A stretch of DNA of 64,000 nucleotides, taken from NCBI RefSeq assembly GCF_029269265.1, contig NZ_JARIXP010000004.1:496001-560000 (forward strand), written 5' to 3'. Source of the DNA: Rheinheimera sp. 1928-s (GTDB lineage: Bacteria > Pseudomonadota > Gammaproteobacteria > Enterobacterales > Alteromonadaceae). The first letter of the stretch is position 1. Each line of letters opens with the position of its first letter. Under the pieces are notes generated by a model, which did not search any database, was not told the origin of the DNA, and saw only the letters and a program-made list of their open reading frames with translations. Positions 53,982 to 61,028 of this stretch are shown here, piece after piece. Both the position numbers and the translations under genes were made by a program.

Positions 53982-54752
53982 CTACTGACTGCGGCGAAAG
54001 ATCATGCCGCCGTGATGTAAGGTGTTTTGATCGACAAACACACCGTCAGCGGTAAAGCCTGTGTCGTCCCAATAATCAATCTGGTTGCCTTTGACTTGGT
54101 AGCGCCCCTGATAAGCACTTTTTTTGTTACCACGGGCCTCGTCATAGCGGCCATTGGCAAGCAGCTCCTGACGGATCCTGCCATCGGCTGTGACCCACAT
54201 GCCCAGATAAGGGTGTTGTGCACTCATTGGTTTATCTCCTTTTTCAACAAAAGATTTTGCAAGCGGAATACGATTAATTACATTGTCGTATTGAGTTAAA
54301 TCGAGAAAAGCTATCACTTCAGTGGCACGCAGCCCCTGCATCCGGAAAATCCAGACAAAGCTGTTGTTATAGGGCTTACCGTCAACGGCAACAGCTGATC
54401 CGTCCCAATACACAACCACATCATTGCCATCAGCCCAGATGTCATTCACCTTGGGTTTGACGAAGGAAGAAAGACGGTCCGCGAATGGCGCAACGGCCTG
54501 CTCAATAAACACAGCGCGGCCTTTGTAAGTGCCTGCAGCCGGGCTGGTGCCTTTAATAGTCCACACCACATCCTCTGCCAGCACATCCTGAAAAAATGTG
54601 CTGCCACCAGCGGCCCACTTGGCAAATGCCTGAGTAATAAAGGCTTTGTTTTTCTCTGCAACGGCCTTATCCGAACTGGCCTGCGCAAAAAAACTGGTCA
54701 TTATGGCTAAAACTAACAGCATGCTGCTAAACAAGCGGCTTGGTACTGTCAT
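53982..54752 (-). CDS. Secreted NTF2/SnoaL-like domain fused to Atu4866 domain
   Basis: The 256-aa protein has a signal peptide (cleavage after FAQA). An NTF2/ketosteroid-isomerase-like fold follows (about 30-165; TYKGRAVFIEQAVAPFADRL, VVYWDGSAVAVDGKPY, VWIFRMQGL). The C-terminal ~75 residues match the Atu4866 domain (HPYLGMWVTADGRIRQELL, YDEARGNKKSAYQGRYQV). Each occurs alone in many bacteria; the fusion hints that both act on one ligand. No gene partner is near. Confidence 0.8.
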   Translation of the reverse strand: MTVPSRLFSSMLLVLAIMTSFFAQASSDKAVAEKNKAFITQAFAKWAAGGSTFFQDVLAEDVVWTIKGTSPAAGTYKGRAVFIEQAVAPFADRLSSFVKPKVNDIWADGNDVVVYWDGSAVAVDGKPYNNSFVWIFRMQGLRATEVIAFLDLTQYDNVINRIPLAKSFVEKGDKPMSAQHPYLGMWVTADGRIRQELLANGRYDEARGNKKSAYQGRYQVKGNQIDYWDDTGFTADGVFVDQNTLHHGGMIFRRSQ

Positions 54753-55190
54753 AGTGATTTCTCCTGTTGCTCATTAGTGCTACAGACCAGCTGTGTTCTG
54801 GTCTGTTTTTGTTCAGCACTACTCTGGCTCAGGCAGAATCAATGGCGATAGAAAGATCCTCCAGAATTCTTGCATTATTGTCCGGTGGATAGTCGCAGTT
54901 ACGAAGAAACAGTTTTTCAGCCGTAGGAGGAAATTTGATGATGGATGGGTAGCGGATAAATTTGGTGACCTCTTTATCCCGCTATTTCGGAATTAGTTTT
55001 CCATCTTTATTTACTGCTTTTAGCTGGAAAATACTGTCATGAAATCTGACATAGCTGACTTGATTTACTAGAGATGCAGGCTGGCACAGCCTTTAAGCAG
55101 CAAAAATACAGGAAACCAATAGCCCCATAGATTCAAAAATGTATTAAGCACAAATAAATCGAACTCCGTAAAACTCTGTTGTGATCATGT
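54753..55190. other. Intergenic region without a recognised gene
   Basis: This 438-bp AT-leaning stretch contains a 67-codon plus-strand frame (54793-54996) with no ribosome site or family match. No palindrome or terminator stands out. Confidence 0.4.
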
Positions 55191-55676
55191 CTAACCAACT
55201 TTCCTAGAACACTCAGTCAATGAGCCTTTAGGTTGGTTTTTCATAATGAATTTCGACTCGTTAATTTCCACTATTTCGACGACATCGATAATCTCAGGTA
55301 ACTCCAAGGGGTTTGCATCCTCTGACGTTTGTTGTGAGGAATTGCTGCTTTGTTCATGCATTGTGATATTTCCGGTGGTTGTTAACTGGTTCCCATCTAG
55401 CGCCCAAGTACCAGTGGCAGTGGCTAAATATTTAGTAGCTGCCTTCTCACCAGGAAGTTGAATCTTAATTTTCGCAACCGAATTGAACCTCCCGTTACTG
55501 GTATAAGTGTCCTCACTACGACCCGATGCACTCATGCCGGTTATATCTGTAGTGAAATCACATACCCAGGTTCCGGGTAGATAGAGTTCGATAGTTTGTT
55601 GCTCGACCTGCAACATTTGCGCTAGTACAACAAAGGGGGTGAATGACAAAAGGAAGATAAAAGTACTAATTTTCAT
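55191..55676 (-). CDS. Secreted hypothetical protein
   Basis: The 161-aa product has a signal peptide (MKISTFIFLLSFTPFVVLAQ). The mature part contains a GTWVCDF opening followed by beta-strand pattern (GRFNSVAKIKIQLPG, ATGTWALDGNQLTTTGNI), like small lipocalin-type secreted domains that start with GTW. No named family could be assigned. The ATG at 55676 is preferred to one six bases upstream. Confidence 0.6.
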   Translation of the reverse strand: MKISTFIFLLSFTPFVVLAQMLQVEQQTIELYLPGTWVCDFTTDITGMSASGRSEDTYTSNGRFNSVAKIKIQLPGEKAATKYLATATGTWALDGNQLTTTGNITMHEQSSNSSQQTSEDANPLELPEIIDVVEIVEINESKFIMKNQPKGSLTECSRKVG

Positions 55677-55785
55677 AAACATCCATATCTATCATCAAGT
55701 TATAACATTGAAGTGAAAGCAACCAGATACCAAGCTATCAATTAAAACTAAGGTTATCAACTTTACTGGCCCGCTTCAGTTTCAA

Positions 55786-55950
55786 TTAGCCCGGCACCGC
55801 TAAAGGATTATCTTTACCTAAGCTTTCGGCCCATGCCTGCACAGCTTGGTGATCGATCACCAGCCCAGCATCTACATCTGCCAAAGCTTCACGAGTTAAG
55901 CGTTCCCGCTCTTCTCCCTGTTCCAGCCAAGCAGATAAAGTTTGTGTCAC
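55786..55950 (-). CDS. Small antitoxin-like protein (ParD/CopG stability-determinant type), orphan
   Basis: From a GTG at 55950 (AGGAG eight nucleotides upstream) the 54-aa product contains RLTREALADVDAGLVIDHQA and VQAWAESLG. This is the C-terminal pattern of stability-determinant/CopG-like antitoxins (ALADxDAGxVxxHxxVxxW). No ParE/RelE toxin gene follows in the 100 bp before the next gene. The long upstream in-frame extension to 56193 has no ribosome site and is rejected. It lies divergent from mesX. Confidence 0.55.
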   Translation of the reverse strand: MTQTLSAWLEQGEERERLTREALADVDAGLVIDHQAVQAWAESLGKDNPLAVPG

Positions 55951-56187
55951 GGTAATACTCCTGAAGTAAAACAATTCAGTACTAACCTTACTGACAAAAA
56001 CTCTTTCCATCAAGGTCTCGCCCGCTTCTGACACTAGTACAAAGCATGAACGCAGCCTCTTGAGTGCGCCCCCTAAACAGGCAATCACATCCTCTAAAAC
56101 CCCAACATGAAGATCCTTCATACAGCAGATGAAATAAAACCATTTTTCTTCATCCAGCCATCCGCGTATAACAGACACATAGGATTT

Positions 56188-56203
56188 AGACATCCAGACT
56201 TCT
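56188..56203 (+). promoter_or_regulatory. Putative MetJ operator (two adjacent met boxes) upstream of mesX
   Basis: AGACATCC and AGACTTCT are two contiguous 8-mers matching the MetJ consensus AGACGTCT at 6 and 7 of 8 positions. MetJ binds tandem 8-bp boxes. The pair lies 74 bp before the mesX start, a suitable place for repression by MetJ-SAM. Confidence 0.55.
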
Positions 56204-56276
56204 TAATGGATATTTGAGCCGCGCAGAGTAAAAACCACTGTGAAACGGCTGACAGGCAAATAGGATACCAAGTACT

Positions 56277-57269
56277 ATGAACAACTTCAGATTTAGCATT
56301 AAAAGTATTGGTTTTGATGAGAATTATCAGCCGACAGACAATACCCGTATCACCACTAACTTTGCCAATTTAGCTCGCGGTGAGCGCCGTCAGCAGAATC
56401 TGCGCAACACCTTAGCCATGATCAACAACCGTTTTAATAGTCTGGTGTGTTGGGATAACCCAAACTCAGATCGTTATTCGCTGCAGCTGGATATTATTTC
56501 TGTGGCTATTCAGATAGAAGACACCAGCGAGAGCAATGACCATCACTTCCCGGCCATTGAAGTATTAAAAACCACCATTATTGACAGCAAAACCAACCAG
56601 CGCATTGAAGGCATTGTTGGCAATAACTTTTCCTCCTATGTGCGGGATTATGATTTCAGCCTGGTGCTGCCGGAACATAACAAAAACCAGCCTAGCTTCA
56701 GCATTCCGGATCAGTTTGGTGATCTGCATGGCAAACTCTTTCAATACTTTGTCAATTCAGAGGTTTACCAGCACCACTTTACCAAGCCACCTGTGATTTG
56801 CCTGAGTGTGTCCGATAACAAAACCTATCAGCGCACCAGCAATCAACACCCGGTTTTAGGGGTTGAATACCAGCCAAATGAAACCTCTTTAACCGAACAG
56901 TACTTCAAAAAAATGGGCTTAGAGGTTCGCTACTTTATGCCTGCTGGCAGCGCCGCGCCTTTGGCTTTTTACTTCTTTGGCGACTTGCTGAACGACTACA
57001 GCAACCTGGAGCTGGCCAGCACCATCAGCACCATGGAAACCTTTCAACGCATTTACCGGCCTGAAATTTACAACGCCCATGCCGCCGCCGGAGAGCGTTA
57101 TCAGCCCAATTTAAAAAACCGCGATCACGCCCTGACAGACATAGTCTACGACAGAGAAGAGCGCAGCAGATTAGCGGTGGAACAAGGCAAGTTTGCGCAC
57201 GAACACTTTATCAAGCCGCACCAGGCGCTGTTAAGCCGTGTGCTTGAACAGAGCCAAGCGCAGCGTTAA
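56277..57269 (+). CDS. mesX: MesX (DUF1852), partner of folate-independent methionine synthase MesD
   Basis: The 330-aa protein matches DUF1852 across its length: MNNFRFSIKSIGFDENYQPT at the start, TRITTNFANLARGERRQQNL, and YRPEIYNAHAAAGERYQPNL near the end. DUF1852 proteins are encoded beside short MetE-like proteins and are required for the activity of MesD, an oxygen-dependent methionine synthase that does not use methyltetrahydrofolate. There is no signal peptide or obvious cofactor motif. It lies 98 bp upstream of mesD and behind a MetJ-like operator. Confidence 0.85.
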   Translation: MNNFRFSIKSIGFDENYQPTDNTRITTNFANLARGERRQQNLRNTLAMINNRFNSLVCWDNPNSDRYSLQLDIISVAIQIEDTSESNDHHFPAIEVLKTTIIDSKTNQRIEGIVGNNFSSYVRDYDFSLVLPEHNKNQPSFSIPDQFGDLHGKLFQYFVNSEVYQHHFTKPPVICLSVSDNKTYQRTSNQHPVLGVEYQPNETSLTEQYFKKMGLEVRYFMPAGSAAPLAFYFFGDLLNDYSNLELASTISTMETFQRIYRPEIYNAHAAAGERYQPNLKNRDHALTDIVYDREERSRLAVEQGKFAHEHFIKPHQALLSRVLEQSQAQR

Positions 57270-57367
57270 AGAAAGCCCTGCGTTAAAAATAGCGCAGCGC
57301 TAAACCTCGCAGGTATTAAGGGCATTAGCCCACACAGCATTTAATTTAACGAACGAGCAAAATATTA

Positions 57368-58408
57368 ATGAAAAAATTACTCCCCACTTCAACGGCCGGC
57401 AGCTTACCTAAACCTTCATGGCTGGCCCAACCTGAAACCTTATGGTCGCCGTGGAAATTGCAGGATCAGGAATTAACAGACGGCAAACAGGACGCTTTAC
57501 GTTTGTCTTTGCATGAACAAGAGCTGGCTGGCATTGATATCGTCAGTGACGGCGAACAATCACGCCAACACTTTGTCACTACCTTTATCGAGCATCTGGA
57601 CGGCGTTGATTTTCAAAAACGCGAAACAGTGCGTATCCGCAACCGCTACGATGCCAGCGTGCCTACAGTGGTCGGCCCGGTCAGCAGGCAAAAACCGGTC
57701 TTTGTTGAAGATGCCAAATTTTTACGCCAGCAAACCAACCAACGCATTAAATGGGCGCTGCCAGGCCCTATGACTATGATTGATACATTGCACGACGCAC
57801 ATTACAAAAGCCGCGAAAAACTAGCCTTTGAGTTTGCCAAAATTCTGAATCAGGAAGCCAAAGAACTGGTTGAAGCCGGTGTGGATATTATCCAGTTTGA
57901 TGAGCCAGCCTTTAATGTGTTTTTTGATGAAGTAAACGACTGGGGTATTGCCGCTTTGGAACAAGCCGCCGACGGCCTGAAACAGCTGCAGTGCGAAACT
58001 GCAGTGCATATTTGTTATGGCTATGGCATTAAAGCCAATACCGACTGGAAACAAACGCTAGGTTCAGAGTGGCGACAATATGAGGCTGTGTTTCCTAAGC
58101 TGCAAAAATCCAACATTGATATCATCTCGCTGGAATGTCACAACTCCCGTGTTCCAATGGAGCTTTTAGAACTTATTCGCGGCAAAAAAGTGATGGTCGG
58201 CGCTATTGATGTCGCCAGCCACAATATTGAAACACCAGAGGAAGTAGCAGCGACTTTGCGCCAGGCGCTGCAGTTTGTCGACGCGCACCACCTCTACCCA
58301 TGCACCAACTGCGGCATGGCCCCGTTACCCCGCCATATAGCTCGAGGCAAACTGAATGCATTAACAGCAGGGGCCGAGATAGTGCGTCGGGAACTGGCGG
58401 CGAGCTAA
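57368..58408 (+). CDS. mesD: MesD, core-MetE-type folate-independent methionine synthase
   Basis: The 346-aa protein is a MetE C-terminal-domain-like TIM barrel without the N-terminal half of MetE. Zinc/homocysteine ligands are present: HIC (H214, C216), E256 in SLECHNS and C315 in CTNCGMAPL. The opening TSTAGSLPKPSWLAQP and IVSDGEQSR are typical of the short family. The methyl donor of MesD is unresolved, but activity needs MesX and oxygen. It catalyses the last step of methionine synthesis and is the second gene of the pair. Confidence 0.87.
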   Translation: MKKLLPTSTAGSLPKPSWLAQPETLWSPWKLQDQELTDGKQDALRLSLHEQELAGIDIVSDGEQSRQHFVTTFIEHLDGVDFQKRETVRIRNRYDASVPTVVGPVSRQKPVFVEDAKFLRQQTNQRIKWALPGPMTMIDTLHDAHYKSREKLAFEFAKILNQEAKELVEAGVDIIQFDEPAFNVFFDEVNDWGIAALEQAADGLKQLQCETAVHICYGYGIKANTDWKQTLGSEWRQYEAVFPKLQKSNIDIISLECHNSRVPMELLELIRGKKVMVGAIDVASHNIETPEEVAATLRQALQFVDAHHLYPCTNCGMAPLPRHIARGKLNALTAGAEIVRRELAAS

Positions 58409-58868
58409 TGATTGGTTGAATGCGACAGTGAGGGGTAATCTTTTGACTCCCCCTCACCTTGCGCTGGTCGTGAAAGCCTGTAGGATCAAAGTTCCGGTTA
58501 ATCAGCGCCGAAGTTTCAGCAGAAATAGGGGCAGCAGCATCACTCAATGTAGACTCTGCTTGTTGTTGGAGAGACTGATTAAGTAATCGAATCGCCGCAT
58601 CATTGTTACTTTTAGTAGAAGACCAGCTCAGTATCGTAAGCCATCACACTACAAAAATAATCAATACCGCCATACCCGCACTTAATTTAAAACCTAATGA
58701 ATCAACTTGCATCATTGATCTCGCCCCCAGAAATTTTACCACCGCCAGCTTTATGGCCACTATGCGATTTTAGGGGATGTTTGCAATAACATACCTATAC
58801 TTAAGGATAGTTACGAAGCTATAGCGCTTGGTCTAACATTTTCTATGTTAATTAAGAGGAATAGCCTA
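58409..58868. other. Intergenic region between mesD and the peptide-exporter operon
   Basis: Apart from the chemoreceptor remnant (58480-58715) no gene is credible. The remaining ~150 bp before 58869 should hold the exporter operon promoter; TTGCAA and TATACT occur near 58783-58803 but too close to form a standard pair. Confidence 0.35.
58480..58715 (-). pseudogene. Remnant of a methyl-accepting chemotaxis protein N-terminus
   Basis: From ATG codons at 58715 and 58712 the frame reads MQVDSLGFKLSAGMAVLIIF, then VV and TGA, then WLTILSWSSTKSNNDAAI, LLNQSLQQQ and PISAETSALINRNFD. This is the start of a chemoreceptor: basic/TM segment plus the first periplasmic helix with a QQAE...ISAETSALINRNF pattern. 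The in-frame TGA lies in the TM segment, and homology stops before mesD, with no HAMP or signalling domain. It is a 5' fragment left by deletion. Confidence 0.5.
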
Positions 58869-59081
58869 ATGAGCAAAGATTACACTGATGCAGGTGTGTT
58901 CAATGAATCTCCATTTCTGCACGGCCAATGCCATTTAGACAAGCCAACACATTTCCTCACCAAAACACTGAATGAAAGCATGGGTGATACAGGGTTCCCC
59001 AAGCATCATCAAATGCATAAGTTTGATAACGCCGCTTTTAATTTGCTATATCCTGATCAACTCCCACAGGTTCTGGTATGA
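58869..59081 (+). CDS. 70-aa peptide encoded at the head of an ABC exporter operon
   Basis: The ATG at 58869 has AGAGGA eight nucleotides upstream. The peptide is hydrophilic and rich in His, Asp and Asn (LHGQCHLDKPTHFLTKTLNE, FPKHHQMHKFDNAAFNLLYP), with one Cys and no signal peptide, double-Gly leader or membrane segment. It overlaps the downstream HlyD-like gene by ATGA (59078-59081), so translation is coupled. Genes in this position before HlyD-ATPase-FtsX exporters often encode export substrates or RiPP precursors, but no modifying enzyme is visible here. Substrate or regulatory peptide is inference. Confidence 0.65.
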   Translation: MSKDYTDAGVFNESPFLHGQCHLDKPTHFLTKTLNESMGDTGFPKHHQMHKFDNAAFNLLYPDQLPQVLV

Positions 59082-60307
59082 AAAACAATCTCAGTACACT
59101 GATATACAGCGCAATTGGGCTACTATCAGCCCTGCTGCTTATCAGCGGCTGGACTATAGGTTTTGCTGGCGGTTTGTATTACATCAGTGCTGCCAGCGTT
59201 AGCGTTGCTACAGTACAAAGCGGTGATTTTACTCAACGAGTCACAGGTTATGGCAGCCTGCAATCGCAAAATCAACGTTTGCTTACTGCCAGCAGTATGG
59301 CAACAGTCGATGAAATTAAGCTTCGGCCCGGCGCTGTCGTCGAGCAGGACAGTATTATTCTGACGTTAAAAAACCCCTCCCTTGAAGTAGCTGCACAGCA
59401 GGCACTGGCTAATTTACACAATAAACGCAGCAATAGTCGTCGGCTGGCGCTAGAGCAACAGCGTGAAATTTTAGAGCAGACATCACAACTGGCTGAACTG
59501 AGGTCCGAAGCAGAGTTAGCCAGATTGCAGGTTGAAGCCGAAGCACCGCTGGCAACTGCTGGTATTATCTCAGGCATGGATGCACGTCGCAGCCGAGCCC
59601 GCGCCGAACAGCTCGCCGAGCGTTATCAGTTAGAGCAACAAAAACTGGCTACCCTACAGGAAGTACATCAACAATATTTGCTGATACAGCAGGAAGATGT
59701 TCAACAAGCTGAAGCCGAACTAAATAATGCCACTTATCAGCTACAGCAGTTAGTTGTTAAAGCTGGTTTGAAGGGTGTTCTGCAGCGATTACCTGTAAGT
59801 CTAGGACAAAGCGTTAACATTGGGGATGAGTTAGCTCTGGTTGGAAGTCTGTCTCCTTTAGTTGCAGAAGTGAAAGTACCACAAATGCAGGTGCGTATGC
59901 TGCAAGTGGGCGCTATCGCTGAAGTGGACAGTCGCCACGGCATTGTTACGGGACAGGTGGTACGTATTGATCCTGTCGTTGCCGATGGCGCTGTGCAGGT
60001 AGATATTTTATTGCCAGAGCAATTAAGCAGCGATATCCGCCCCATGCAGATGGTGGATGCACGGATCCATGGTCAAAACCGTGGCCAAATAAGCTTTGTC
60101 GACCGCCCTGCAGGTATTGCCGAAGATGCGCAAGTAGACCTGTTTAAACTGGATGCGAATCAACTAGGAACAAGAGTACCAGTTCAATTTGGCAAAGCCT
60201 CTGGTCAGCAAATAGAAGTGGTCTCAGGGCTGAAGCCAGGTGATCGTATTATTGTTAGCGACTTGCAACTTGATAGCAGCGTGACGCAACTGAAACTGAC
60301 TCAGTAA
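59078..60307 (+). CDS. HlyD-family periplasmic adaptor of an ABC exporter
   Basis: The 409-aa protein has one N-terminal TM helix (LLSALLLISGWTIGFAGGLY). A lipoyl half-motif (VTGYGSLQSQNQRLLTASSM), a long coiled-coil hairpin (about 105-225; LALEQQREILEQTSQLAELR), the second lipoyl half (VKAGLKGVLQRLPVSLGQSV) and a beta-barrel end follow. This is the membrane-fusion partner linking an inner membrane transporter to a TolC-type channel. It overlaps the 70-aa peptide gene and precedes the ATPase gene by 10 bp. Confidence 0.88.
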   Translation: MKNNLSTLIYSAIGLLSALLLISGWTIGFAGGLYYISAASVSVATVQSGDFTQRVTGYGSLQSQNQRLLTASSMATVDEIKLRPGAVVEQDSIILTLKNPSLEVAAQQALANLHNKRSNSRRLALEQQREILEQTSQLAELRSEAELARLQVEAEAPLATAGIISGMDARRSRARAEQLAERYQLEQQKLATLQEVHQQYLLIQQEDVQQAEAELNNATYQLQQLVVKAGLKGVLQRLPVSLGQSVNIGDELALVGSLSPLVAEVKVPQMQVRMLQVGAIAEVDSRHGIVTGQVVRIDPVVADGAVQVDILLPEQLSSDIRPMQMVDARIHGQNRGQISFVDRPAGIAEDAQVDLFKLDANQLGTRVPVQFGKASGQQIEVVSGLKPGDRIIVSDLQLDSSVTQLKLTQ

Positions 60308-60317
60308 GGAAGTGGCG

Positions 60318-61028
60318 ATGAAAACTGATGTATTAAAAGTAAAACAACTCAAAAAGGCATTTCAGTCGGGTCAGCAACAGCAAGCCGTACTTAATGGTGT
60401 AAGTTTTAGTGTGCATGAAGGCGAATATGTGGCCATTTGCGGCCCTTCCGGTTGTGGTAAATCGACTTTGCTCAATATTCTGGGGCTGCTGGATACCCCT
60501 GATAGCGGCGAATATTACATTGATGATTTGTTAGTATCTGATATGAATGCTGAGCAGCGGGCGCAAATGCGTAGTCGCCGTATTGGTTTTGTATTTCAGG
60601 CCTTTAATCTGATTGACGAATATACAGTACTGGATAACGTGGCATTGCCACTAAAGTACCGCGGCGACAGCGTCAAGCAACGCCAGGCCAGGGCGCTGGA
60701 ATGTTTAGAAAAAGTCGGCTTAGCCGATAAAGCAATGCTCTTTCCTAATCAGTTATCTGGTGGTCAACAGCAGCGGGTGTCGATCGCCCGCGCCCTCGCA
60801 GCCAATTCTGGCATCATGTTGGTGGATGAGCCCACAGGGAACCTCGATTCGAAAAATGGCGACGCAGTGATGGCGTTGCTGTCTGATTTACACCAACAAG
60901 GGACCACCATCATTTTGGTGACCCACGACCCGCGTTACGCCGATATGGCACACCGGCAAATCAATTTGCTGGACGGTCAGGTTGTTAGCAGCACCTCTAC
61001 TGTGAAAACTCTGGAGCAAGAGGCATGA
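60318..61028 (+). CDS. ABC transporter ATPase, MacB/LolD-type
   Basis: The ~236-aa ATPase has Walker A (GPSGCGKST), Q-loop (VFQAFNLIDEYTVLDN), signature (LSGGQQQRVSIARALA), Walker B (IMLVDEPTGNLDS) and H-loop (VTHDPRYAD). This is the type used by mechanotransmission exporters such as MacB and LolCDE. The ATG at 60318 is preferred to the GTG at 60312 because AAGGA is correctly spaced. It overlaps the permease gene by ATGA. Confidence 0.93.
   Translation: MKTDVLKVKQLKKAFQSGQQQQAVLNGVSFSVHEGEYVAICGPSGCGKSTLLNILGLLDTPDSGEYYIDDLLVSDMNAEQRAQMRSRRIGFVFQAFNLIDEYTVLDNVALPLKYRGDSVKQRQARALECLEKVGLADKAMLFPNQLSGGQQQRVSIARALAANSGIMLVDEPTGNLDSKNGDAVMALLSDLHQQGTTIILVTHDPRYADMAHRQINLLDGQVVSSTSTVKTLEQEA

Noticed and set aside
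55951-56193. N-terminal extension of the antitoxin-like frame
   Set aside because: It has no ribosome site, overlaps the MetJ-like boxes, and GTG at 55950 has a well-placed AGGAG.
58203-58479. Minus-strand frame continuing the chemoreceptor remnant over mesD
   Set aside because: Beyond about 58480 the translation loses any receptor character and runs antisense to mesD.
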